Shown here: positions 10,993-22,900 of the stretch, in pieces
Layout: each line of letters starts with the position of its first letter
Position numbering within the stretch: position 1 is the first letter of the stretch
Assembly (NCBI GenBank): GCA_030581615.1
Contig: JAKTTT010000008.1
Location: forward strand, 415,514-479,513
Reading direction: 5' to 3'
Length of the DNA stretch: 64,000 nt
Source of the DNA: Alloascoidea africana
Lineage: Eukaryota > Ascomycota > Alloascoideomycetes > Alloascoideales > Alloascoideaceae
Translations under genes and position numbers: made by a program
Notes under the pieces: model-generated
Database searches by the model: none
What the model saw: the letters and a program-made list of their open reading frames with translations, nothing else
What the model was told of the DNA's origin: nothing

Positions 10993-11722
10993 AGCATTCA
11001 ACCAAATGACGACAATGTGATTGGCGAAATGTTTGACGCTTGAAGGTATTCATCGATAGTGAGCTATCAAGGAGTTTTAGTTGTAAGTAGAGGGCGTTGA
11101 ATTGGAATGAAAGCCATATCAATTATAGATTTCTATTCACTACGAATCGGTAACCTCAAAGTAGTAAAGTATATTTTACCTTTGACTTCGAAATGCCCCC
11201 TCCAATTAGAGCATCCTTAATCCTAGAACCAAAGCTGATATTAATTTATTGAGAGTAGGGCTTAGCTGGATCTTTTTCATTTGGAAATATGTCAGGAGGC
11301 AGGAATTGAACTGGAAACAGCATAACTACAAAGTACAGCCCCTACCACGCTTGTGTAAAGGACTGGTCTTGCGTCAAACATTGCAAACTCTACCAAATCA
11401 CATCAACTTCCAGTAAAAGAATGATTTACCGGAAACGATGTCTTTTGCGGTTCATTGGACCGAATTTTTATGGTCTAACGACCTGGAAGGCAAAACCTTC
11501 AGATTAGAAGCATCCGATTAATACTTTCAAAATCTTTTCAAGAACCCCGATATCGGAAGTTGTGTCAAGCTTTTGTACTATGATGTATTGTTCATTCTGC
11601 TATTTTCTTATCTTTCAGTAACACGCTTTCTCCTTTGAATGATACACATATACACAAAGAATAACAGAACCGGCTCTTTACACTCAAAAGCTTTCTCTAT
11701 AAGTACATTCTGTATGGAGCCG
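10993..11722. other. Intergenic, no gene seen
   Basis: About 730 bp of AT-rich DNA between the convergent LYR gene and ATP19. I see no open frame with family content, RNA gene or repeat. Confidence 0.4.
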
Positions 11723-12018
11723 TTACTTTTTCTCCTCAGCCTTCTTTAGGTAGTCCCTATATTCATTGACGATCGTTAATATTCAACCCAGATGTTTTAA
11801 AACCTCTCGAGATAAAATAGTTTCTTTCCACGATCTTTTCAAACTTACGCGATGAACTTCTCTTCCTCAGGACTTCCTGCGTTGAGAGCCGGCGTGGTTG
11901 GGACAGCGGCTTTTCCTCCTCGAGGGAAGAGCACAACGGCGAGTAGAGTTCCAAAGGTTCCCAAGGCAAGCTGATAAGGAAAGACTTGTTTTCCAAATAT
12001 GTTGTAAGCAGCACCCAT
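11723..12018 (-). CDS. ATP19: F1Fo-ATP synthase subunit k
   Basis: Exons 11849-12018 and 11723-11756 give 67 residues (68 in Saccharomyces Atp19). The N-terminus MGAAYNIFGKQVFPYQLALG matches Atp19 (MGAAYxxxGKxxxPxQLAxG) and continues into one membrane helix (TFGTLLAVVLFP). The end is SPEEEKFIADYLKKAEEKK, matching the EEKFI.NYLKK tail. The intron (11757-11848, GTAAGT donor, TATAG acceptor) splits the Ala codon before DYLKK; without splicing the frame runs into unrelated sequence. Subunit k sits in the inner mitochondrial membrane and associates with ATP synthase dimers. Identity is secure. Confidence 0.93.
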
Positions 12019-12602
12019 TTTATGATTATTTTCCTTTTCGGTGATATATGTTTATTTAACCTGTATCTGACCTTGAACTGGTGTTGAAGGAATTGTACTG
12101 AAAGAACCTTGAAAGTGAGCTTTTCCGTTGGTTACTACCGAGGTGGGGCATGCTCAGATATTCTCCATTGTGTGTAATTATCAGCACAGATTAACCTCAA
12201 GAGATCCTTCTATAACAATCAGCAGCTAGGCAGGCGATTTGGTGATTCCTCCGTTTTCCCATAAATTCTTATAGATCAGTGTATATTCCCAAAATATACA
12301 CGCTCTGTCACGCCCAGCGGAAAATGGCATCATTCGCTACTTTGCCATAGGATATAGCAGCCAAGCTACATCTTCATACGCTCATATGGTTCATAACTGT
12401 AAGAGTTGATCATACAAAGGTAAGATTGATTGTGTATATGAACTGTTATGGAAGAATCGATAGCAATACAAAAATATAATCGTAGAATTTACGTTTACAG
12501 TACAAACTCAAGGAAACAAAAGCCGAATGAGATGCCACACTTGGTTGTATCAAATTGTAAAAATATGTGCAAAACTTTTAGACAATCCAGCTAATTTTCA
12601 AA
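12019..12602. other. Intergenic: ATP19 promoter and MDM38 3' flank
   Basis: 584 bp between two minus-strand genes. I see no gene. The half next to ATP19 is its promoter; no strong TATA box or TTACCCGG site is present. Confidence 0.5.
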
Positions 12603-14102
12603 TCAGCTCTTGGCTTCCTCTTTCTTCTCAGCTTCTGCAGCTTTTACAGTTTCTGGAGCCTTTCCATCGGACTCATCAAGATCGTCAAGTCGAAGCTTAT
12701 CTTTAACCTGGATAACATGTCCACTCTCTTTCTCTTGTTGCTGCTCTTCTTGAATAAGTTGTTCTTGTTCTTTGAGAAGAGCAAGACGTTGTTTGTTTGT
12801 GGCGTCTTCCGAAGAAACTTCAAGTTCAGCTTCGTGATAAAGCTCTTCGGGAAGTGCACTAAGAACAGCTTCAAGCGCGCTGTAAACATCTGCAGTTACA
12901 TCTCCATAAGTGTAAGCACTACTGAGAAGTAGGAGAGTCAGAGGGACTTTTTGCTTGATTCTTAAATCTAGCCATAACGATAAGTCATCTCGTAGTCTAG
13001 CGGGCGAAACGCCATACGTTTTAATACTTCTTGATGCGCAAGCAGCTTGAAGTTCTTGTGTAGACAATGAGTCCACACCCTCCCAGTATATCACTCTGTC
13101 ATCTCGCTTAATCTGTAATAATTTGTGTCGAATGAGATAACGCAGAATCAGATCAGTACCAAAAGGTTGGATATTGATGTATTTAGCCAGCCCCACAAGC
13201 TGTGGGCGAGATAAATTGTCCAAAACAACATCATCTTTAAATAGCCTCGCTACTTGCAAAAGAAGATCCTTAGACGGAGATTCGCCAGAAGACCTCACCT
13301 GAGAGAAAAACTCTTTAAAGTTTTCTTGTTGTTCAGGAGTGACTGTCTCTGGTAGTCTGACGCCAGTCTCCTGAACAGTCTTTTTGAGCATATCCGAAAC
13401 TGATTTGCGAGTTTTCCTGAGCGCTTTTAGCTTCTTTTCTTTATCGGAAATTGATTCGTAAGTTGAAGGTAGCAAATTTGGGAATATTTTCAAAGCAACA
13501 GGAAGCAACAATTCCGCAAATGGAACGATAACAAACACCGAAAAGGGCACCAATCGAATAATATCTGTAACAGTTCTTTCCAGCTGACGATACTCTCTTC
13601 TCGAAAGTTCATATCCACCAAGCATTTTCAAGGCTAATTTGGTGGACACTTTCACCTCAAACCCCAAAAGTTTAGTCCCGTCCCAATAGTGCTGCGCTTC
13701 CTTCTTGACCTTTTGCCAGACAGTTAATTTCTTCTCGGGCTCCTTTTTGTCAGTGCCATCTTTCGGCGTGGCCGCTGCCTTAGGGGGTTCTTTGCTGCTT
13801 TCATTATCAGGCTTTATTGAAGTAGAACTATAACGATAAAACCCCAATGAAGGCTTTTGGTAAGCTACCCCTGAGCATACATAATTTACAGAACTAGTGA
13901 GTCTTGAATTTGTCTGAAGAGTGTTACAGCCAATAAACATGGATCTGGATAATGTCCCAAAGGGTCGAGCGGAAGTCCTACTCAAAGCTGTTATTCAGTT
14001 AGAAACAGATCCATATTCTTGGAGTATTTTGAGCTTACCTTCAAGTGCAATTCTCCTTCGCGAGCAGTCATTAACATGATTTCTTAAAGTTCTCACGATC
14101 AT
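12603..14102 (-). CDS. MDM38: LETM1-type mitochondrial inner-membrane protein
   Basis: Exons 14039-14102 and 12603-13987 give 482 residues. Exon 1 adds a positively charged presequence (MIVRTLRNHVNDCSRRRIAL) that the large ORF lacks. The intron (13988-14038, 51 nt) has donor GTAAGC, branch TTCTAAC and acceptor CAG. The LETM1 domain begins YWDGTKLLGFEVKVSTKLAL, followed by the single membrane helix (LVPFSVFVIVPFAELLLPVA) and the ribosome-binding-like matrix domain (FPNLLPSTYES onwards). The C-terminus is charged and coiled-coil-like (LLKEQEQLIQEEQQQEKESG). Mdm38/LETM1 supports K+/H+ exchange and membrane insertion of mitochondrially made proteins. YLH47 is the paralogue in Saccharomyces; length and tail favour MDM38. 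Confidence 0.92.
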
Positions 14103-14820
14103 AAGTAGTAAATAAGTAATGTCGATTTGACTGTTCTCCCTACTTTCTACAGGCCAAAACCCAATTTCTTAGAATCCAGTATAAGATCTACGCTAAACAT
14201 TCGGTGAGTTACGCCGACTGACTCTACCGCCATGAACAGCAATCTACAAAAGTTTGTTCTTTCAAGGGTTTGGTGTCGTGGTAGACATGTCACAATAAAT
14301 ACAATTTGAAAGGAAAAACTGGGAACCCCAATTTTTTTTCTTTTCTAAATGTTTGGTGGTGAGTGAGCAACTATGAGAAGTCCACTCGCCTTTCTCCTTC
14401 TTAGGAAGAATGCCCACAGAGTGAAAAAGCCCTCTGGCGTAGATAGAAGATGACATCAAGTGGCAAAAATGAGCCATTGATTTTTATCTAAAGCGGATCC
14501 TAAAACTTGAAAAATTATGGCCCGAAAGGTTGTCAATTCCTAAAAGGTGTACCATTGAAACGTGATAAAGATTGAAGAACGCGTCTCAATCATCCAACCC
14601 ACCTTTCTAACAGCGACACAATCTTCACTGAGCAGGCCCTTTTAACATTAATTCATCTACCAAGCAAACGCTACATGGCCTTTAGAGCAGCAGCTGGGAT
14701 TGGGGGGTCTGAATTAACGAGTATTTTAAATCCCGACTTTCAATAACATTCATATTAAGTCTACAAGACTTCCAGGACTTACAGGCAACCCCCAACACCT
14801 CCAAGTCACTGCATTTGAAG
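14103..14820. other. Divergent promoter between MDM38 and SPP1
   Basis: About 720 bp. A 71-codon minus-strand frame at 14262-14477 has no recognisable content and looks like chance. I see no repeats or RNA genes. Confidence 0.5.
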
Positions 14821-16377
14821 ATGAAAAGTTTGGTTTCATCAATATTTCAATCCAAAAGAGAACGAAATATAACTCCTCGTCGAGAATCGTCATTAACTCG
14901 CAAGCATGAGCGGTCAAGCTCGAAACCTTCAGAGACGCCAGCAAAGAGGAGGAAGACGAACGAGTCTAGTAACGAAGAGGTCTCCCAGGAAAACTTAACA
15001 AATTCAAATACTACTAATAATGGGTTGGCTTCTGTGTCAAAGACTTCTGCTGATAAAAGCTCAAACATACAAAATGCTCCTAAGCCGCAAAAGCTCTTGG
15101 ATCCCCAGAATGTTGATACCTTATCTGCTAGTTCTGGTGAGGCATCTGCTCTCGAGTCCACTCCACCAGTCGAGAAACTTTCTCCCTGCCCAGCTTCTCC
15201 TGACACTCAGTCTGAAAATGTGTCTAAGCCTACACTTTCAAAGAAAAGAATAAAAAGTAAAAAAGAAGCTTCTGATCTAAAATCTGCTTCTACTCAACTG
15301 TCAAAAAAACCAAGGAGTAAAGAGCAGGACATTCAAAGCGAAGAAGAAGAATCCGACTCTAATCTATATTGTCTTTGTCAAAAGCCGGACAATGGAGAGT
15401 TTATGGTTTGTTGTGATATATGTGATGACTGGTATCATGGAAAATGCGTGAACATAACAAAAGAAATGTCTCGACTTTTAATTCAGTTCAGTTGTCCAAA
15501 TTGCGAAAAGAAAGGGAAGCTGTCACAATGGAGAAGAAAATGTCGTTTACCCAAGTGTAACAAGGCAGCCAAAGTTCTCAAGGGAAAAAGGTCAAAGTTC
15601 TGTAGTCCACAACACGGCATTGAATTCTTCAAGTTTCAACTTCTCATGGATAACATAGCACCTGCAACAGGAAAGCCCCGTATTGGAATTGATTTACATG
15701 ATCTCAGTGCCCTGGTAAAGGGCTCTTCAACTTTTGTTGAGTTTCAAAAGCTTGGAAAGGAAGGGTTTCCTGAAAAGCTATTATCGGCGCCTCCTCCATT
15801 ACCTCCAGAAGATAACAAAAGGTTGGACGAAATCAAAGGTCTTGTAGCAGATTTACAGAAACATCGGGTTTACAACACTGAGCGACGCAACTATTTATCG
15901 AATATTCAAGCTCGAGCACAATTTTTGGCTCAAGCAAATACGAAACGACTAAAAGTAAAAAGGAAAGTAGAAGTTTGTGGTTATGACAAAAGGTTATGGC
16001 TAGAAGAAGATGCTTGGAATAAATGGTACCATTCAGAAGAATGCAAAACCCTACTGGAAAAATGCAATGATGATATTCCAGAAGATGTGTTTAACAAAGC
16101 ACGAGATGTGTTTCTACAGGAAAGTCAAGGAAAAACGCCAGACACTGGAATGGCGACCAGCAAAAGCCCACTACATGGAATCTGTCTGGAAGATCAGAGG
16201 AGATGTGAAAAACATGAAAATTGGCAGTTTCTGATTTCTAACGAACTGCAACTTGAAGATAGCATCGTTGACGAGAAGCTGATCAAGCTAGATAAAGAAA
16301 AATTAAACATTGTCAAAAGAGCTGTTAGAAAGAAGCATGACAACAATGGTGATAATGGGACGTTAATTTCCTGTTAG
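14821..16377 (+). CDS. SPP1: COMPASS (Set1 complex) PHD-finger subunit, Spp1/CFP1-like
   Basis: 518 residues from the ATG at 14821; the same frame is open a little upstream but only from a TTG. A basic, Ser/Lys-rich N-terminus of about 180 residues precedes a PHD finger at about 184-231 (YCLCQKPDNGEFMVCCDICD, then DWYHGKC and CPNC). Its Tyr/Trp pattern fits an H3K4me3-binding aromatic cage. A second cysteine-rich segment follows (WRRKCRLPKCNKAAKVLKGK, then RSKFCSPQHG), which is the Spp1/CFP1 signature. The C-terminal half is helical and charged and has further Cys/His residues. Spp1 targets Set1 to chromatin and links H3K4me3 to meiotic break sites. The protein is longer than Saccharomyces Spp1 (353), mainly at the N-terminus. 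Confidence 0.88.
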   Translation: MKSLVSSIFQSKRERNITPRRESSLTRKHERSSSKPSETPAKRRKTNESSNEEVSQENLTNSNTTNNGLASVSKTSADKSSNIQNAPKPQKLLDPQNVDTLSASSGEASALESTPPVEKLSPCPASPDTQSENVSKPTLSKKRIKSKKEASDLKSASTQLSKKPRSKEQDIQSEEEESDSNLYCLCQKPDNGEFMVCCDICDDWYHGKCVNITKEMSRLLIQFSCPNCEKKGKLSQWRRKCRLPKCNKAAKVLKGKRSKFCSPQHGIEFFKFQLLMDNIAPATGKPRIGIDLHDLSALVKGSSTFVEFQKLGKEGFPEKLLSAPPPLPPEDNKRLDEIKGLVADLQKHRVYNTERRNYLSNIQARAQFLAQANTKRLKVKRKVEVCGYDKRLWLEEDAWNKWYHSEECKTLLEKCNDDIPEDVFNKARDVFLQESQGKTPDTGMATSKSPLHGICLEDQRRCEKHENWQFLISNELQLEDSIVDEKLIKLDKEKLNIVKRAVRKKHDNNGDNGTLISC

Positions 16378-16457
16378 ACTAAATAAAAACCTATTAATCT
16401 TATACATTTTTCAGGAGTTAGAATTAGTCCTGATTATTGAACAAATTGAAGTGCGTC

Positions 16458-18152
16458 CTAAGCACCATCTTCCATTTCTTCATCACCGTCGTTGTGTTCT
16501 GGTTCCTCCTCTTCATCGCCGATTGATGGTTTCCATACTCCTAACAAGTTGTCTTCAGCAACGCTGCCAATGACCCAAGGAAGTTCAGGATTCCAACTAA
16601 AATCGCTAATTCGATTCGTATGACCTCCATGCATAAATAACATCTCTGGTGGCCCATCTTCGTCCTTTGGAGCTTCGTCTTCGAACTTGCTTAAATCCCA
16701 GATTATAACTCGTCTGTCGTTACTTCCGCTTCCCAATATCGTTTTGTCAAAAGGTGCCCATTCCAGACTTGTCACATCGCCTTGATGACCGGAAAGTGTT
16801 CTGAAGGGTTTCTTTAAGCTTCGTAGGTCCCAAAGTGCTACTGTATCGTCGGCCGAACCTGTTGCAAGCATCGATTCGACAAATGGATTGAAGGACAGTG
16901 CATTAATGGCATCTGGGTGTGCTTCAAACTTCTTCATGACGGATCCATTCCTAGAAGATCTGGTATCATAAATCTGAAGAGATAGATCGTCGGAAACAGA
17001 TCCAAATATAAAGTTGTACTTTGGATGCCACTGAACATCATTAACAACAGCAGAGTGTGATTGGTATACGTTAAGAGGCTCTAATACTCCAGGTTTTGAA
17101 GGAAGTGTGTTTTTGACGAAAATATCTTCCTCAGACAGACTTGTGGGAGAAGATGCAATTGGTTTGCTCAAAATATCCCATAGAGCAACACATCCATCAT
17201 CGGCACTTGTTAGAAGCCGCGCTTTTAAGTTTTTATTCCACGAAAGACCGTATCCCTCCTTTGTATGGTGTTTCAATCTTAGGATAGGAAGGCACTTGCC
17301 GGTCTCTACGGCAGGTAGGCTTCGTCGGTTGAAGATTAGAGCGTCGCCTGTCACGGACATTGTTGCGATAATACTAGAGTCTTGGGTCATATAGCGAGCC
17401 TTGTTAACTTCGCCTTGATGGTCATATTTTCTCGTGACTCTGATCCTCGGCTTGTGTGTATCGTCTTGTTTTGGATCGGGAATCGGAATATCTTTAATAG
17501 TCGCGTCTTTCCACAGGTTTGACGGAAGGTCAACTTCCAGCACCTCCAGATAGTCCTTCGCATTCCCAGATGTATGAGTACCAGCAAGTAGACTTGCAGT
17601 TACAGTGTTGCCATCCTCAGAACTGTAGTGAATTAGTATCATTTCACAAAGCCTTCGGTGATACTATAAACTTACAGTTTTATCTCCGGGAGCCATTGCA
17701 CAGAGAGTAGAGGCCAGCTCTGGGCTGACGTTTGTATCACATCATATAGGAACGGACACATTTTCTTCCAAACCTTGTATTCTATACTTTGGATATTAGT
17801 ATTTGTGAATCTCATATTTGCAGTACTCAGATAAACACGCGTACCTTCATTAATGATTTTCTCTTGCATTTGTGCTTCCTCCAATAATCGGATGGTCTCT
17901 TCATCTATAGAAGAGTTAGCAATACTGTCTTAAAAATGAAAGAACTAGTATCAAAAAAACCGTACTTTTAGAGTCTCTTGCAATTTCCTTATCCAGAGGC
18001 CTGGAAGCGCTGTTAACAGCGAGCATCTTGTGTGGTGAAGATGAAATAGATGGTTGAAGCAAGTCTCTAGTACTTACATTAGTACTGAATATTACTCGGA
18101 CTGAAACTTACACTTACATGTAGGAATTGGATGAAATGGATCTCTTTTGCAT
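16458..18152 (-). CDS. HAT2: RbAp46/48-type WD40 histone chaperone (5 exons)
   Basis: Exons 18118-18152, 17966-18066, 17845-17904, 17676-17781 and 16458-17622 give 488 residues. Splicing rebuilds the histone-binding helix [18 protein letters not shown], then [34 protein letters not shown] and six to seven WD repeats ([54 protein letters not shown]) with an acidic tail. Introns are 51, 61, 63 and 53 nt. Branch sites are clear (TACTAAT, GCTAAC), but two donors are unusual (GTACGG, GTACGC). Hat2 supports Hat1 in acetylating new H4; the paralogue Msi1 acts in CAF-1 and cannot be fully excluded. The N-terminal extension of about 60 residues before the first helix is unusual; the first two exons are the least certain part, and translation could start at the internal Met in exon 2. 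Confidence 0.85.
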
Positions 18153-18613
18153 TATTGAATTAAAAGCAAAAGAAGAAAGGATCATCTCAGTAGTTTACTT
18201 TAGCTGATTCATTTTAAAAAAATTCATTAAAACTGGAAAAGGGCGAGTGCAGAGAGCTAGAGAGGCTGGTGGACAGACAGGTTCGCAAAGCGATAAGTCT
18301 CAAGTCCAGCCCTCAGATACCAGATTCAGAAAGCTAAAAGGACATTCTAACAAATGTACAAAGGAGGGCATATTCTAGTATCAATCAATTAAGTCAGTAG
18401 AATGGCTAGCGGCTCATCCTCAATGGTCTCAAGGTGTGAATCATGTGTACTTCAGCATGTACAAGTGTCATAGAGGTTACATTTTTAAAAAAAATGGTAT
18501 GGCAAATTAGCTGACATCCGGTATAAAAATACATTAAAAGATAGACCAATATGGTGAGCAACAGTAACCCCTTTTTGTTGAAAAAATCATTCTCGTCTTC
18601 ATTATTTCTTTGC
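18153..18613. other. Intergenic: HAT2 promoter and RPS24 3' flank
   Basis: 461 bp between two minus-strand genes. I see no gene, repeat or RNA. Confidence 0.5.
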
Positions 18614-19254
18614 TTAATCGCCTCTGGTTCTCTTGGCCTGTCTTCTGCCAGTACCACGGACCTTCTTGTCTCTGTTTTTCCTCTGTTTCCTCTGCTGTCT
18701 CGATGGCTTTTCAATCTTCTGTGCCAGACCATACCGTACAAGTCTATAGTGGGGTTCAAACTTCTTTAGGCTTTCAGGGGACTGGTAGATCAAGGCAAAG
18801 CCAGTGGATTTACCACCACCAAATTGAGTGCGAAGACCGAAAACAGAAACAGCGTTCTTTTCAGATTTGTAGATTTTGGATAAACTTTCGCGAAGCTCAT
18901 CTTTTGAAACATTTGCTCTATTAGGATGGATGACATCAATCACCATCTGGCGACGACCGAGCAGAGGATTGCTAATGACCTTTTTGGTTCTGATTGTAAC
19001 AGGATCACTCTACGGATGATTAGTTAGTATTACAAACTTGATTCTCGAAAAAAGCAGGGTGTTGTAAATGTTCCTGCAGTTAGCATGTTCAGGCCATGAT
19101 ATAGCCCATCTACGACAAGAAACGCTTTCCTAGGATAGCTGAGTGTCTGTTGTCTTGAAAAGACCGGTATCTGCTCATGATGCTTGTCATAGGCCACTGA
19201 AGAACGCTCACAAAACCCTTTGATATGTCTTTTCCAATGCCAAATACATACCAT
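18614..19254 (-). CDS. RPS24: 40S ribosomal protein eS24
   Basis: Exon 1 is only the ATG (19252-19254); exon 2 is 18614-19009; the product is 132 residues. After splicing it reads [20 protein letters not shown] and continues [38 protein letters not shown] and a basic tail ([20 protein letters not shown]), matching eS24 throughout. The 242-nt intron (19010-19251) has donor GTATGT, branch TACTAAC and acceptor TAG. An intron directly after the start codon is also found in Saccharomyces RPS24 genes. The CTG codon in NPLL (18962-18964) sits at an invariant Leu and shows the standard code. A CACGTG site lies 145 bp upstream. Confidence 0.97.
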
Positions 19255-19398
19255 TTTAGTTATCTGTGTAGATTTCCTATCCCCTACTAGACGTGAAATC
19301 AGCTGGAAACTACACCTTAAGTCGTTCCTATGTTTACGCGTCTTGAGTTTATCACAGCACGTTGAAAATTCCTATCCGGGAAGAAAAAGTCACCGGTG

Positions 19399-19404
19399 CA
19401 CGTG
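19399..19404. promoter_or_regulatory. CACGTG (Cbf1-type E-box) in the RPS24 promoter
   Basis: Palindromic CACGTG inside GCACGTGAC, 145 bp upstream of the RPS24 ATG. In several yeasts outside Saccharomyces, Cbf1 helps drive ribosomal protein genes, so this is a plausible activator site. Binding is inferred. Confidence 0.45.
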
Positions 19405-19904
19405 ACTTTCTTTATCGAGAATTTGCTTTACAGGACCGTTGAGGGAATACAGAGATCAGTGAAACGTGTTGGCACAAGGGGAGCGTTAGGAGAGCCGTCA
19501 AATGCTTTGTAAACAAAGGATGGATCTTCGGAAAAGCGGGAAGGATCGGGGGTAGGTGTGATGTAGAAGGTTTGACAAGGTCTTGGGCTTTAATCAATTC
19601 TGGGCTTTTTGGCAAATTGAAAACGTAATCAGCTGTAAGTGTTTCTGGAAAGTTCCGCTCTGATGAAGCGTTTTAATCTAGTACATTTGATTACTGAGTA
19701 GGAGCTTAGAGAGGGGCTTGAGCCGGTTCTAAGCTCTCCAGCCACCTGGCGGTGCTGTTCAGGCTCTGATCATGGACAATGGCATGGTCAGGATAGGCGC
19801 AAAGTCTGTTTCCTCTTTCTATGCTTCCTAAGCGAGGGATCTATCAACTTTGCTTATCTGAGTTAGCATTCTGGGGAAATGGGCTGCATCCTTCACCACC
19901 ATCC

Positions 19905-19912
19905 TTACCCGG
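19905..19912 (+). promoter_or_regulatory. Reb1-like site TTACCCGG
   Basis: Exact octamer 81 bp upstream of the chosen ATG of the GIP3-like gene. If this marks the promoter, it supports the start at 19993 over the upstream ATG at 19879. Confidence 0.45.
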
Positions 19913-19992
19913 TCAATGCCCAGATACCATATCGGGGAGAAGAGCTGCTCCTCTTCCGAACTTTCTCTACACTCTTATTCACTATCCACTCG

Positions 19993-22900
19993 ATGCCCGA
20001 GTACTCTGGGAATCTCTCTAATTTAAACGAGAATTCTGCTTCTGTTCTTGTGGAACCATCGTCTACCACCTCTCAGCAGCAAGCGAAATCAGCCAGACCG
20101 TCAAAATGTGACCCCGCCAAGCTTTCAACATCCAACGTTGTTGCAGATTTCAGAACCATTTCCTCTGGGGTCTCCAACACAGATGTGGATTGGGTCTTTA
20201 GGGGGAAATCAAGAAAACGTAAGGCTTAAGTTTATGGATCTCAAAATGATCAAACTTATCTGACACAACTATTCTTGGTTTAGGCAAACTATCCAGTAGC
20301 AGTAAACGCAAAGAGGCCAACCTTGATCAAGCAACGAAAGACTCAAAAGCACAAGTTCAGCAAAGCTCCACCACAACAAAGTCTACGGAGAACTCGGATG
20401 TTCCAATCCCAGACTCTTCCAAGTCGCTGGGGGAAGATGGAACTAGTTCCGGATTGTCAGCTACTCAGAACACGAATAATATAACGCGGACTAACCAACC
20501 GTCATCGCCAGCCTTTCAACAAGCAAACTCTCGGTTAAATCCATCTGGTAACTCCGAAAAACCTCCGCCCTCTGCAAAATCGAATGAGGGAATCAACTCG
20601 AATTTATCGAAATCCGTATCTGTAAACCAAGCTGTGGATAATCCTCCTTTCAAGAAATCTTGGCTTTCTAGTTTTCAGTCCAAATTCTCATCTTCATCAT
20701 CTTCGCAAAAGACTACAAATCCAAGACGGGGATCACTCACTTCTTCTAGTGGCTTACTGAACAATGGATCAGGTAATACAGACACGGGCCCGTCAAAAAG
20801 TAAAGATCAAGTTAAAGCTGGTCAGAATCAAGATTCAAAATCAAAGAGAGAGGATGCTACACCTAATGAATCCGTGTCCGTTCAATCTCAGGGAGCCGCA
20901 AAGTCTGGTGGCATTCTTGGTTCTTTACGAAGACTATCAGTTTCAAAGTCTAACACGTATACGGTTGGATCAGGATCCCAAAGAAGGGCATCGCAGTCCT
21001 CTTCTAAAAGCATTTCACTATCCTCATCTTCCTCATTTTCTCCTGTTACTTCTTTACCGAATGCTAAAAATGGGGTAAAGATATTAAACAAAACTGTTCA
21101 AAGACGCAAACCTCTATTAGAAGAACTTGCATCGTACTCTCTAAGACGGGTTACATTTGATTTAGATCACTTACATGAAGATCCCCCACAACAAATTCCA
21201 GCGCGTGCTCCAAAGAAAGGGAGCATCCAGCTTGATGAAAATGAAGGACTTAGACCACAAGATATTGAGAGAAAAGAAGCCGGAAGAAAAGCCCAAGAGA
21301 CGGCATATTCCAGCGCCGTATCCGCTGCAAAAGTTGCAAAGGGCCTCCTATCAGAAAAGGATAAAAAAAACAAAAAAGAGATTGATATTGAAAACGATAT
21401 GATTCAAAGCAATGGCAAGTATTCTCACCTTTCTAGCATTGATGGGGAAATTCACCAGCCCAATCATTATGCAATGGAGGAGAATAATGGTAGTGATGAT
21501 GAAAGAAACGGAAATTCATCCTCTGATTCCCAGGGGACCGAGAATAAAGAGCATGATACTTCTCTTGAAACTATTTATACAAGGTGTTGTCACTTGAGGG
21601 AAATTTTGCCTATTCCAATCACATTGAGACAGCTGAAAGGCAAGTCAAAGCCCTTGGCAGTGCTAAAAATGCTGAATCCTAGGCCCACAATGATTGACAT
21701 TTTGGCATTCTCCGATTTTTTATCAATCGCGCCGATTCAGTCAGTTGTTTTTGATAATGTCTCACTGAGTAACGAAATGCTGCGAACCATCTTCTCTTCT
21801 CTGGTCAACTCTAAATGCCTTGAAAAGTTGTCTATGCGTAATGTTGGAATGGATCCCGAGGGATGGTTACTCTTATGTTCATTTCTTGCTCAGAACAAAG
21901 TTGTTTCGAAACTTGACATTTCACAGCGTAAATTGCGGGATGAAACTAAAGGAGTAAGGAAGAACATGAATTGGAAATTGTTCACCTCCGTTCTTGTGCT
22001 TAGAGGAGGCATTGAAGAGTTGGTGATTCATGGTTGCAAATTGAAGGAGGAAGACCTAGCAGATCTGGTCAATAGAGGCTGCACTATGGGAATAAAAAGA
22101 TTCGGATGTGCTGAAGGTGACCTTAGCATTAATAGTGTTGACACCATTGTCAGATGGATATTCAGTGAAAATTCGACATGTATGGGCCTTGATATCGGTT
22201 TTAACGATCTCAGCGATAAATTAGGACCCCTGATTGAAAACTTAAGGAACAATAAAAATCCAAACAAGTTGGGGTTAATGTTTCTTTCTTTGAATTCAAC
22301 ACATCTCTCGTTTAATGAACAGAATGATGAGTTTGCGCGATTGTTAGTTGAGTTGACAAAAATCACAAACCTGCGTTTTCTTGACCTCAGTTCAAACCCA
22401 GGGTTATTTCCCGCTATTCTGCCTCAACTTTCGATTAGTCTTCCAATTTTTAAAGACCTCCGAAGAATTCATTTGGACAGTAATAACCTGAAATCCGATG
22501 ACACTGTTGCAGTCGCAGAAATATTTCAAAAATGCAAGCGGTTATTTCATGTTAGCATGATTCACAATAGTCAGATTAATTTGGCAGCCTCTGTTTCATT
22601 ACTGGCCACGGTAAAAAACTCTCGTATTTTTGAAATGGATCTGGATTACGATAGCATACCCGAAAGATTGAGTCAAAGAATCACGCTCTTCTGCATGCGA
22701 AACCTCGAAGGGCTTGTAAATACCGATTGGGCCAATGTCGACAACAAAAGATTCTCTAAGATTGTTGCAGGCGACCAAGATGAAGAATCGCATGATGAAC
22801 TAATTGTCGATGGTAGCCTTATTGCAGAAGCAGTGGGTACATTAGTGGAGAATGAAAATTGGGATAAGGCTATTGTGGCATCGGCGCTAATTGACGGTGC

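Larger units (their letters stand above)
19255..19992. other. Divergent promoter between RPS24 and the GIP3-like gene
   Basis: 738 bp with CACGTG near RPS24 and TTACCCGG at 19905-19912 near the GIP3-like gene. The frame of the GIP3-like first exon is open upstream to 19879, but I take the ATG at 19993 as start because the upstream residues are hydrophobic and unlike the rest of that exon. Confidence 0.5.

Noticed and set aside
14262-14477. 71-codon ORF between MDM38 and SPP1
   Set aside because: No family content; lies in a divergent promoter; composition like intergenic DNA.
18962-18964. CUG-Ser genetic code
   Set aside because: CTG encodes invariant leucines in RPS24 (NPLL), CKA (LRLIDW) and CAP2 (GTLVED).
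19010-19251. Box C/D snoRNA inside the RPS24 intron
   Set aside because: A CTGA box is present, but there is no good RTGATGA box and no terminal stem.
19030-19254. 74-codon minus-strand ORF overlapping the RPS24 start
   Set aside because: It is translation through the RPS24 intron.
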